Part shown: piece after piece, positions 1-6,801 of the stretch
How the letters are laid out: every line of letters starts with the position of its first letter
Numbering within the stretch: position 1 is the stretch's first letter
NCBI GenBank assembly: GCA_965659005.1
Contig: CBFHVG010000108.1
Coordinates: forward strand, 1 to 11,442
DNA from: CAYPTY01 sp965659005
GTDB lineage: Bacteria; Bacteroidota; Rhodothermia; Balneolales; Balneolaceae
Length of the DNA: 11,442 nt
Direction: 5' to 3'
Notes under the pieces: model-generated
Databases searched by the model: none
What the model was told of the DNA's origin: nothing
What the model saw: the letters and a program-made list of their open reading frames with translations, nothing else
Program-made: the position numbers and the translations under genes

Positions 1-71
1 TTATTGAAGTTGACTCATCTGAAGGTAATGGGTCACTATTTGCTGTGAACCTTCCTGTAAAACCCTCATAG
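1..71 (+). CDS. C-terminal tail of a probable sensor histidine kinase (partial, 5' end outside window)
   Basis: Frame 3 is open from the window edge and ends with TAG at 69-71. The 22 visible residues read IEVDSSEGNGSLFAVNLPVK followed by PS. This has the shape of the last two strands of a HATPase_c domain: a beta strand, then S-x-x-G-x-G-[ST]-x-F, then a closing L-P strand. That pattern is typical of the end of two-component sensor kinases. The rest of the gene lies outside the window, so the sensor domain and target are unknown. It is convergent with the GH3 gene, with 29 bases between the stops and no obvious terminator hairpin. The call rests on a short stretch and is an inference from pattern. 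Confidence 0.55.
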   Translation, partial: IEVDSSEGNGSLFAVNLPVKPS

Positions 72-100
72 AGTGTAGATCAATAACAGGATTGCAAGAT

Positions 101-1900
101 TTAGTTGTAGGTCAATCCAAAGCCATATTCAAAAAGAGGATCATAATTAGCATCACCTACATTGATTGGGATTTGGGCATTAAAGCGTGGCCAGCTAAGG
201 GATAGCTTTCCTGTTGGTGCATAATCTCCGTAAAGCACCTCTGCAACTCCAGCGCCCTCAGTTCCGGGTAGCCAAGCGGCTACAACAGCATCAGCATCAT
301 CAAGTACATTTCCCAGAATCATCGGGCGGCCACTAATTAAAATAACAATAAGCGGTTTTCCTGTATTCTTGAGATTTTCAATCACTGCTAAATCTTCATT
401 AAAAATCGATAAATCCTGATCATCGCCTGCTCCTTCAGCATAAGGATTTTCTCCAATCACAGCTACTACCACATCAGCATTGTTGGCGGCAGTACCTAGT
501 CCTGTTCTGGAATAAGTAATATTACCTGTGGTTGTTAATTCTTCAAAACCTTCCAAAATACTTGTTCCAGTTGTGATGTCACCACTGCCTCCCTGCCAAT
601 AGATAGACCAACCGCCCATTTGTAGCCCAAGGTCGTCTGCATTCTTACCGGCAAAGTGAATATTCATAGATTTGGACAATGGTAGAGTTGAGTTTTCATT
701 TTTGAGTAATACTAATGATTCACGTACCGCTTGTCTTCCTACATCTCTATGCGCCTGTATTCCAATTTGAGAAAGCAGTTCACGATTAGTCAATGGTTCC
801 TCGAATAAACCCAGCTCAAACTTAACTTTAAGAATTCTACTAACGGCATCATTAATTCTATCTTCACTAACTCTTCCCTGCTGAACGAGAGAAATAAGCG
901 TTGTAATAAATTTCTCATAATCGAAGGGTACCATCACCATATCAATTCCGGCATTGATCGCACCTTCTACATCACTTGTATAGTCACCTGGTAGTTCATC
1001 AATACCAAACCAGTCAGAGATTACAAATCCATCGAAGCCAAGTTCATTTTTAAGTACTTCAGATATAAGATAGGCTTGCCCATGCATTTTCTCTCCATTC
1101 CAGCTACTGTAGGAAACCATTACAGTAGCTACACCTTCTTCAAGAGCTCTTACGTATCCAGGCATGTGCAGTGCGCGAAGGGTTTCTTCATCCGTTAAGG
1201 TATTGCCACGATCTTGTCCACCTGAAGTACCACCGTCACCAATCCAGTGTTTTGCACAGGCAGCAATAGTTGCTGTATTGGCGAGATTGTCTCCCTGGTA
1301 TCCTTTTACAGATGCAGCTCCAAACATTTCAGCCAGTTCAGCAGTCTCACCGAATGATTCATATGTTCGTCCCCATCTTTCATCTCGGGTCACAGGAATT
1401 GCAGGAGCGAATGTCCAATCGATTCCGGTTGCAGCAACTTCCAATGCTGTTATTCGGGCGACTTCCTCCATCAAATCAGGATTTCTTGTACACCCCAAAC
1501 CAATATTGTGAGGAAAAATCACAGCACTCTTAACATTACTGTGGCCATGTACAGCATCTGTCCCATAGATCATTGGTATTCCAAGCCGAGTTTCCAGGGC
1601 TTGTTGCTGAAAAGAATCATACATATTAGCCCATTCAACAGGAGAGTCGCCAGGACTTGAGCCACCCCCATTTAGAACAGAACCAATCTTGTAATCTCTG
1701 ATAGTTGTTATTTCAACTACACCTCTTTCAATCTGAGTCATTTGCCCGACTTTTTCTTCCAAAGTCATTTGCTCCAATAGGTCAGCAACTCGTTGCTCAA
1801 CGGGTAGGTCAGGATTTGTATATGAATCATTTTCAGTGGAGTTAACACATGAACTTAAAGCCCAAATTCCACTTAGAAGTAGTAATAAAATGGTACGCAT
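101..1900 (-). CDS. Lipoprotein glycoside hydrolase family 3 (beta-glucosidase / exo-beta-glucanase type)
   Basis: This 599-residue protein is expected to release glucose or short glucans from beta-linked sugars on the periplasmic or outer-membrane side. The start chosen is the internal ATG at 1898-1900, because it gives a clean lipoprotein signal (MRTILLLLLSGIWALSSC, lipobox L-S-S-C, lipidated Cys18). A longer frame from 1975 puts 25 non-signal-like residues in front. The N-terminal GH3 barrel shows TLEEKVGQMT (about 46), GTDAVHG (113), DERWGRTYESFGE (173), KHW (217) and GFVISDW (291), where Asp296 is the expected nucleophile. The C-terminal GH3 domain shows GENPYAEGAGD (483), which contains the expected acid/base Glu in the barley ExoI-like branch. 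It ends with the common FEYGFGLTY. There is no fibronectin-like tail. Family is secure; exact linkage specificity is not readable. Confidence 0.93.
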   Translation of the reverse strand: MRTILLLLLSGIWALSSCVNSTENDSYTNPDLPVEQRVADLLEQMTLEEKVGQMTQIERGVVEITTIRDYKIGSVLNGGGSSPGDSPVEWANMYDSFQQQALETRLGIPMIYGTDAVHGHSNVKSAVIFPHNIGLGCTRNPDLMEEVARITALEVAATGIDWTFAPAIPVTRDERWGRTYESFGETAELAEMFGAASVKGYQGDNLANTATIAACAKHWIGDGGTSGGQDRGNTLTDEETLRALHMPGYVRALEEGVATVMVSYSSWNGEKMHGQAYLISEVLKNELGFDGFVISDWFGIDELPGDYTSDVEGAINAGIDMVMVPFDYEKFITTLISLVQQGRVSEDRINDAVSRILKVKFELGLFEEPLTNRELLSQIGIQAHRDVGRQAVRESLVLLKNENSTLPLSKSMNIHFAGKNADDLGLQMGGWSIYWQGGSGDITTGTSILEGFEELTTTGNITYSRTGLGTAANNADVVVAVIGENPYAEGAGDDQDLSIFNEDLAVIENLKNTGKPLIVILISGRPMILGNVLDDADAVVAAWLPGTEGAGVAEVLYGDYAPTGKLSLSWPRFNAQIPINVGDANYDPLFEYGFGLTYN

Positions 1901-2113
1901 CTGTATCTCAAAATTTATTGATGAATTTATATCACTAAAATAAAGGATTTGTGAATTAATGATAGTAAGAAACACAAGAGTACAAATGGAAGCGATTTCA
2001 CTAAAAAACGATCATTATGGCCAATACTTCACGAATTCTTCTTAATTCTCGGAGAACTTTAGAGTGAATCAAAGGACCTCAATACTATACAATGAAGAGG
2101 CTTCATAAATATC
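1901..2113. promoter_or_regulatory. Divergent intergenic region between GH3 and porin genes
   Basis: This 213-bp spacer must hold the promoters of both outward-facing genes. It contains the LacI-type operator listed separately at 1987-2000. A TACTATACAAT stretch at about 2083-2093 could be a -10-like element for the porin gene, but no matching upstream element is convincing. The porin ATG is preceded by AGAGG about 13 bases away, which is too distant to be a standard ribosome-binding site. No small gene or RNA is recognisable here. Confidence 0.5.
1987..2000. promoter_or_regulatory. Putative LacI/GalR-family operator (TGGAAGCGATTTCA)
   Basis: The 14-mer TGGAAGCGATTTCA has the symmetric skeleton TG-x-AA-x-CG-x-TT-x-CA with a central CG, the hallmark of LacI/GalR-family operators and cre sites. 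It lies 86 bp upstream of the GH3 start and 113 bp upstream of the porin start. That position suits control of a sugar-hydrolase gene by a sugar-responsive repressor. No LacI-type regulator gene is in the window. The site is seen directly; regulator and effector are inferred. Confidence 0.55.
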
Positions 2114-3148
2114 ATGAAAACAATGTTCAAGGGGTTTAAAACTCTCGTCATACTACTATCCTTTGTTTATCTGCATCAACCTGTTCTCGCTCAAGTATCT
2201 CAATTAATATCCTTTTCACCAGAAGAAGGTTTCCATGTAAGATCCCAAGACCGAAAATTTGATATCAAACTTGGTCTAAGGTTTCAGGAACAGGCATTTG
2301 TGACAACCTCAATAAATCAGGAGAATGTTACTCAAAGTGAAATGATGATGAGGAGAGCAAAAGCATTGATAGGGGGATATTTATTTGATACAAGACATAC
2401 CTATTTCATTCAGTTCGATTATGACAACAAAAACTACAGATTATCTAATTTTGAATATCGAATTAGACCTAATACAAATCTTGAAATCAATATTGGGCAG
2501 TTAATGCCGCCAACGGGCAGACAATTTCAAACCATTTCAAAAAACTTTCAAATGGTTGATAGATCTATAGTTTCAAGGTATTTCGCAGTTGGCTATGATC
2601 AGGGGATATCTCTTAGATACAGGAGAGACCTCATCAATGATAGTAAAATCAAGTTTGCTGCAAGTTTAACGCACGGTGAGGGAATCAATAGGCAAATAGG
2701 TCCTGGCGGACTTGCTTACTCAGGACGGATTGACATTCTTCCATTCGGCTTTTTCCATCAAAAAGGGGATTACATAGAAAGTGATTTTTACAGAGAACCT
2801 AAACCAAAAGTCAGCCTGGGTGCCGCTATATATCATAATAAAAACGCAGACCTAAGAATGGGAACGTCTGACCTGGATATGATGGAGAATAACATCACAT
2901 CCTACTATTTAGATGCTGTTGTTAAATACAATGGCTACTCCTTGATTGGAGAATTCATCAAAAGAGGTACAAGTAATGAGCGTGTACCGTTAAGCGGGGA
3001 AGAAGCCTTTCGTTATTCTGCTGTGAATGGCGGATATGGTTTCTCCCTGCAAATGGGAAAATTTCTGGATAAGCATTTCGAAGCTACCTCCAGAATTAGT
3101 TTCCTTGATCCTGATAATTTAATTATGACTGAAAGAAACAGCTTATGA
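2114..3148 (+). CDS. Porin_O_P-family (OprP-like) outer-membrane protein, C-terminally truncated
   Basis: The 344-residue product begins with a Sec signal peptide (hydrophobic TLVILLSFVYL, likely cleavage after VLA at residue 26). It continues as alternating polar/aromatic beta strands with porin O/P landmarks: RRAKALIGGYLFDTRHTYFI (about 80), INIGQLMPPTGRQF (125) and EATSRISFLDPDN (323). In this family the FLDPD-like segment is normally followed by roughly 50 or more residues of closing strands ending in an aromatic residue. Here the frame stops after only ten further residues (LIMTERNSL region), and kinase sequence follows in another frame. The barrel therefore probably cannot close and the gene is likely non-functional. 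Substrate is unknown, since family members include phosphate porins. ATG at 2114 is used; another at 2123 would also keep the signal. Confidence 0.8.
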   Translation: MKTMFKGFKTLVILLSFVYLHQPVLAQVSQLISFSPEEGFHVRSQDRKFDIKLGLRFQEQAFVTTSINQENVTQSEMMMRRAKALIGGYLFDTRHTYFIQFDYDNKNYRLSNFEYRIRPNTNLEINIGQLMPPTGRQFQTISKNFQMVDRSIVSRYFAVGYDQGISLRYRRDLINDSKIKFAASLTHGEGINRQIGPGGLAYSGRIDILPFGFFHQKGDYIESDFYREPKPKVSLGAAIYHNKNADLRMGTSDLDMMENNITSYYLDAVVKYNGYSLIGEFIKRGTSNERVPLSGEEAFRYSAVNGGYGFSLQMGKFLDKHFEATSRISFLDPDNLIMTERNSL

Positions 3149-3386
3149 AAACAAACAGATTCAGATTGAAATATCTGATAATGGCCCGGGAATACCTGAT
3201 GAAATTATTGATAAAATTTTTGAGCCCAATTTCACCACCAAAAACCAGGGAGCAAAGTTTGGTCTTGGACTGGGGCTTGCCATTTCAAGTGAAATCATTA
3301 AGCAACATGGTGGTACAATCAAGGCTTCAAATAAACCGGATGGTGGAGCCCGATTTGAAATTGGGCTGCCGGTTAAAGCATGTTGA
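3129..3386 (+). pseudogene. Remnant of a sensor histidine kinase (C-terminal HATPase_c half only)
   Basis: Frame 3 from about 3129 to the TGA at 3384-3386 encodes 85 residues of a HATPase_c domain. It has a G1 box (DNGPGIPDEIIDKI), an F box (FEPNFTTK), a G2 box (GAKFGLGLAI) and the closing strand ending LPVKAC. The phospho-acceptor His domain and the N box are absent. The fragment has no ATG and an in-frame stop lies at 3126-3128, so it has no start of its own. It begins where the porin homology ends and lies +1 relative to the porin frame. The end abuts the DUF1501 stop on the other strand with no gap. It is best explained as the 3' end of a kinase gene whose front was lost when the porin and kinase genes were joined. 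An assembly chimera would look the same. Confidence 0.88.
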
Positions 3387-5015
3387 TCATTTGATAAGCG
3401 TCATTTGTTTACTAATCACCTTTTCCCCTGAAATGACTCTGTAAATATAAATGCCACTTGCCAGATTCCCGGCATTGAATTGAACTGAATGTTGTCCGGC
3501 AGCATAAACTTTGTCGGCAAGTCGAGCTACTCTCCTTCCCTGAACATCAAAAACGTCCAGTTGAACTCTTTCTGAAACATTCAATTCGAAAGAGATTGTA
3601 GTAGAAGGATTAAATGGATTCGGGTAGTTCTGATTCAGTTTAAAAGAATCAGGTGTAAACTCAGTTTCATTTGAAACAGGAACACCCGATATGAAAGGAA
3701 TTTTTTCAAAATCACCACCAAGTACGGATTCTGTTTCCGCCTTATCCAATTCAAACCAATCGGTTAATAAACTTGAGTAAACCTGTCTGAAATCATATTG
3801 ATGTTTAACATTTCCAAATTCATCAATACCCTGTGGACTTAAATCAGGTTCAACACCATGGAAACCACCTTCAATATTGTCGCCAAAAACAAAAAGGGGA
3901 GCGGCCGCACCATGATCAGTACCATCAGAACCATTTTGATATACTCTTCTTCCAAATTCAGAAAAAGTAGCAATCAGAACATTTTCGGAGCAGTTATCTG
4001 CGGCTAAATCATCATAAAAATTTCGAACACCCTGACTTAACTCAGACAATAAGTAGCTATGATCATCGGCCTGATTTGCATGAGTATCAAAACCATCTAG
4101 TCGGACGAGATATATCTTAGATCCTAAATTACCCTTGATCAATCTTGAAACTATGGATAGACTTCGTCCCAATCTTAAATCTCTGGATTGGGGATTATAA
4201 TTGTATTCAACTCTTGTTGTACTCGAATCAAAAGCTTCTTTAATGGCATCAGCGTGCCGATAAGAGTTGTTTGCTACTGTTCTGGAATATCTCATTTCAT
4301 CACCATAAACAGTATCAGGAAGTCCGTCTAAGGAGTAAGCTATTCCTTGATTTACCAGATTTTCAATGAGTTCTATGTCATTTAGTGACATACCCATATT
4401 AGCATTATCACCCTGGAAGATTAGGGGAGCACCATTACCTATTTGTACAGCAAGAGGGTAGTCTGAAGGGTTATTTTGAAAATCCGGATATTCATATTCC
4501 ATCTTTCTACCCATCCAGCCTGTTGTCAAATGTTCCTCAGCATCAGAAGCTGTTAACCATATATCGGTTGATCTGAAGTGGGATAAATCTTGTTCTGGAT
4601 AACCAACGCTTTGGATGATGCCAAGTTTTCCATCATCCCATAATGATTGGAGTGGAGACATAGATGGATGGAGGCCCTGAGTATTGGTCAGACTTATTGT
4701 ATCCTCTTTTGCTATGGCGACGCTTGGTCTGGCGTTATAATAAAAGTCATTTTCAACCTGAACAACCGTATTTAATCCATCATTACCACCGTCTAGCTGG
4801 ATTAATACCAGGACTTTATTTGTTTCCAGACCTGCTAACTTTTGGAAAAGAGAGTTTGACTCAATTGCTTTTACAGGCGTGCGCTGAAGTAACAACGCTC
4901 CACCAGCAGTCATTAAACCAAGTCTTTTTAGAAAGTCTCTTCTGGACTGGCATTCGTGATGGTGGTGATCATGATGAATTCCATCGTGAATTGAACTACC
5001 CTTAATATGTTTCAT
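3387..5015 (-). CDS. DUF1501 protein with twin-arginine-type leader and type IX secretion tail
   Basis: This 542-residue exported protein belongs to DUF1501 (PF07394), a family with an alkaline-phosphatase/sulfatase-like fold and no firm function. Residues 1-20 contain eight His. A Tat-like motif S-R-R-D-F-L-K (24-30) follows, then a weakly hydrophobic stretch (LGLMTAGGALLL) and a probable cleavage after VKA (50). Family landmarks are LDGGNDGLNT (74), DLSHFRSTDIW (143), DGFDTHANQ (307) and FSEFGRRVYQNGSDGTDHG (351). Residues about 458-542 form a Por-type sorting domain, starting NYPNPFNPSTTI and ending with a short basic segment (QMTLIK). The protein is therefore expected at the cell surface or outside. 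It is the second gene of an operon with the DUF1800 gene, 12 bases apart. Confidence 0.93.
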   Translation of the reverse strand: MKHIKGSSIHDGIHHDHHHHECQSRRDFLKRLGLMTAGGALLLQRTPVKAIESNSLFQKLAGLETNKVLVLIQLDGGNDGLNTVVQVENDFYYNARPSVAIAKEDTISLTNTQGLHPSMSPLQSLWDDGKLGIIQSVGYPEQDLSHFRSTDIWLTASDAEEHLTTGWMGRKMEYEYPDFQNNPSDYPLAVQIGNGAPLIFQGDNANMGMSLNDIELIENLVNQGIAYSLDGLPDTVYGDEMRYSRTVANNSYRHADAIKEAFDSSTTRVEYNYNPQSRDLRLGRSLSIVSRLIKGNLGSKIYLVRLDGFDTHANQADDHSYLLSELSQGVRNFYDDLAADNCSENVLIATFSEFGRRVYQNGSDGTDHGAAAPLFVFGDNIEGGFHGVEPDLSPQGIDEFGNVKHQYDFRQVYSSLLTDWFELDKAETESVLGGDFEKIPFISGVPVSNETEFTPDSFKLNQNYPNPFNPSTTISFELNVSERVQLDVFDVQGRRVARLADKVYAAGQHSVQFNAGNLASGIYIYRVISGEKVISKQMTLIK

Positions 5016-5023
5016 AGTTGATT

Positions 5024-5029
5024 CTCCCT
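5024..5029 (-). promoter_or_regulatory. Ribosome-binding site of the DUF1501 gene, overlapping the DUF1800 stop
   Basis: Reading the minus strand, TAGGGAGAATCAACT precedes the ATG at 5015. AGGGAG is a good Shine-Dalgarno match, 8 bases from the start, and its first bases are part of the TAG stop of the DUF1800 gene. This suggests coupled translation of the pair. Confidence 0.7.
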
Positions 5030-6536
5030 ATAGATGTTGATACTCAGGTAGTTTTCGAATGTGTAAAATCAAATTTAGGATCCTGTAATCAGCTCCTTCA
5101 CGATCTAAACTCCATTCATAATCAGGAATAGAGCCTAATAGCACACCAGGAAGTTGGGCTCGTTCACTTTCTGGTAATGGAACAGCAAGCAGATAATCGG
5201 CTATATCATATGCTAATTGATAGGGATTATTGGGATCACTCATTCCATTTGCCAGGGCAATCATATCGGCGCCATTATTCCATATTTCCCATTCAGATAT
5301 GTTCCATCTTCTTGGAAGATATGTTGTAGAAAGCCAATTTCTGAAACCGGGCCAACCAGCAACATTTGGGGGTCCCAAAGGGAATTGGTTCATGTCAAAG
5401 AGTACCCAATGCTCATAAGTTAGAAAATCACCTTGTGGCCCTTTATTCATTTCTGAATAAATATTCATCAACAAATCTATTGGACTCTTGTAGAGAGCAC
5501 CTATGATCTCATCATCAAAAAAGTGTTCACTTTTAAAGAGCTGTTTAAGAACAGGCTCAATTTCCCAATCAGAGTCAATGAATGTCTGAGCAAGCCCATC
5601 AATAATGCTTTGATTAGGAACTTCATAGACAAAATGTTTATATAATTTTGTGCAGATGAAGTTGGCGATTTCCTGAGCTTTTTCTTCAAAGATTATTTGG
5701 ATTACATCATAGTATCCAAAATTTCCCGTACGGTTAAATATGGTTTTCTCTCCATGATCATGTGAGAATTGTCTGAAACGAATAGAAAAATCATCATAGA
5801 TTACCTCGTATCCTGTTAATGCACGGGCAATTTCAGTTATGTCTTCCTGAGTATAATTTCCAACACCCATCGTAAAAAGCTCAAGCAATTCACGGGCATA
5901 ATTTTCGTTTGGTTCATCGACCCGATTCTGATTTCCATTCAGGTATACAAGCATGGCTTGATCAAGGCCAATAGCACTTACAAAATCTTTGAAATTACCG
6001 AGAGCATGAGTTCTCAGAAGACTAATGTATCTGGCAGCTAAAGGAGCCAGCTCATAGGCACCAATTTCAGTAACAAAATGATTGTGCCAGAAAAGGACCA
6101 TTTTCTCCCTGAAAGAATGAACTCTCATTAAATCGAGCCAACTTCTTATATAACCCTGGTAGTAATTAAAGTTATTTTCGAAGTACTGCATGATATCTTG
6201 TTCAGTGCCACCATAAGGAGGAGTATAATTGTACCAATAGGGGTTACTTGGATGTGCAGCATTGTTAGCGTTTGAGAAGACAGTATCGATATAAGTAGCC
6301 GGATTCTGATTCTGAGTCACATTCAACTCAATCTGATTATAACCGAATTCCATTCTTCTTTTGAGATGCTTAATGCGCCTGTGATCCCAGGGTTTCTCAG
6401 AACTGGGAACATATTCATCAAGAGAACTATTTAGAGCGCGGGGCTTAGATTTTTGAAGATCAGAAAATGAAATCTGCTCAATGTGCTCCTTGTGAAGCTT
6501 CTTGACATCCTCATGTGTGTATTTTTTAAAATTCAT
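5028..6536 (-). CDS. DUF1800 family protein, partner of the DUF1501 gene
   Basis: The 502-residue product is a clear DUF1800 (PF08811) member. Seen in order are REKMVLFWHNHF (143), NENYARELLELFTMGV (210), EIARALTGYEV (235), HDHGEKTIF (259), YKSPIDLL (349) and PPNVAGWPGFRNWLST (389). The usual N-terminal R-R-x-x-F-G element is diverged to LKRRMEFGYN (58). Family function is unknown; DUF1800 genes are commonly next to DUF1501 genes, as here. No signal peptide or hydrophobic leader is present. The frame closes only nine codons upstream, with no alternative start codon, so a hidden leader is unlikely. AGAGGT sits directly against the ATG, unusually close for a ribosome-binding site. The product is predicted to be soluble, while its partner is exported. 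Confidence 0.93.
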   Translation of the reverse strand: MNFKKYTHEDVKKLHKEHIEQISFSDLQKSKPRALNSSLDEYVPSSEKPWDHRRIKHLKRRMEFGYNQIELNVTQNQNPATYIDTVFSNANNAAHPSNPYWYNYTPPYGGTEQDIMQYFENNFNYYQGYIRSWLDLMRVHSFREKMVLFWHNHFVTEIGAYELAPLAARYISLLRTHALGNFKDFVSAIGLDQAMLVYLNGNQNRVDEPNENYARELLELFTMGVGNYTQEDITEIARALTGYEVIYDDFSIRFRQFSHDHGEKTIFNRTGNFGYYDVIQIIFEEKAQEIANFICTKLYKHFVYEVPNQSIIDGLAQTFIDSDWEIEPVLKQLFKSEHFFDDEIIGALYKSPIDLLMNIYSEMNKGPQGDFLTYEHWVLFDMNQFPLGPPNVAGWPGFRNWLSTTYLPRRWNISEWEIWNNGADMIALANGMSDPNNPYQLAYDIADYLLAVPLPESERAQLPGVLLGSIPDYEWSLDREGADYRILNLILHIRKLPEYQHL

Positions 6537-6557
6537 ACCTCTGATTGAATTCTCTTT

Positions 6558-6574
6558 ATATCATTATATGATAT
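6558..6574. repeat. Perfect 7-bp inverted repeat ATATCAT-TAT-ATGATAT
   Basis: Both arms match exactly around a 3-base spacer. The element begins 22 bases upstream of the DUF1800 start codon, so it could be an operator over the promoter or a weak hairpin in the leader. It is purely AT-rich apart from one G/C pair, so hairpin stability would be low and a protein-binding role is the likelier reading. Confidence 0.5.
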
Positions 6575-6613
6575 TGTCTCAATTTTCATAATGGATAACC
6601 ATCATTTTCTATT

Positions 6614-6647
6614 ATTACACTTCAGAATTACAATACCCTAGTGTAAT
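6614..6647. repeat. Perfect 8-bp inverted repeat ATTACACT-18 nt-AGTGTAAT
   Basis: The two arms are exact reverse complements, with starts 26 bases apart (about 2.5 helical turns). An additional ATTACA copy lies in the spacer at 6627 and another at 6711. The arrangement resembles a binding site for a dimeric regulator in the control region shared by the DUF1800/DUF1501 operon and the CarboxypepD_reg gene. No regulator can be named. Confidence 0.4.
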
Positions 6648-6801
6648 CCAAAGAAATATGAAAATATTTTCAAATATGCCTATTTATTTCAATTCTGACG
6701 GAACCACATTATTACAAGGGCCTTTTCAATATAAATAAAGAGTGTTTTAAAACCATTCATTTATTAGTTTGTAGATTGATTTAAATGGGTTAGGTGCTAC
6801 A

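Larger units (their letters stand above)
6537..6801. promoter_or_regulatory. Divergent intergenic region between DUF1800 operon and CarboxypepD_reg gene
   Basis: This 265-bp, strongly AT-rich spacer serves both outward-facing transcripts. It holds two perfect inverted repeats (listed separately), three copies of ATTACA on the plus strand (6614, 6627, 6711), one inverted copy (6642) and a GTTTTAAAAC palindrome at 6744-6753. TTAGTTTG at 6764-6771 is one base from the Bacteroidota -7 pattern TAnnTTTG and could serve the plus-strand gene, but the -33 element is not clear. No small gene or structured RNA is recognisable. Confidence 0.5.

Noticed and set aside
1164..1533. Plus-strand open frames inside the GH3 gene.
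   Set aside because: They are antisense to strongly conserved GH3 motifs and show no recognisable protein pattern. Similar antisense frames at 4664-5005 and 5217-5423, and the off-frame minus-strand frame at 5501-5689, were dropped for the same reason.
1901..1975. Longer GH3 start giving 25 extra residues.
   Set aside because: The added residues are not signal-like and would bury the lipoprotein signal that begins at the internal ATG.
3110..3135. Porin-frame residues DNLIM considered as a kinase N box (NLIxNA).
   Set aside because: Only three or four residues match, the frame is the porin's, and the distance to the G1 box is too short for a HATPase_c domain.
3145..3444. Plus-strand 99-codon open frame starting at the ATG that overlaps the porin stop.
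   Set aside because: Its translation resembles no family, and the same DNA encodes clear HATPase_c boxes in another frame, so it is a shadow of the kinase remnant.
6744..6753. GTTTTAAAAC palindrome as an operator.
   Set aside because: A 10-bp A/T palindrome is expected by chance in such AT-rich DNA, and no second copy or spacing supports a role.
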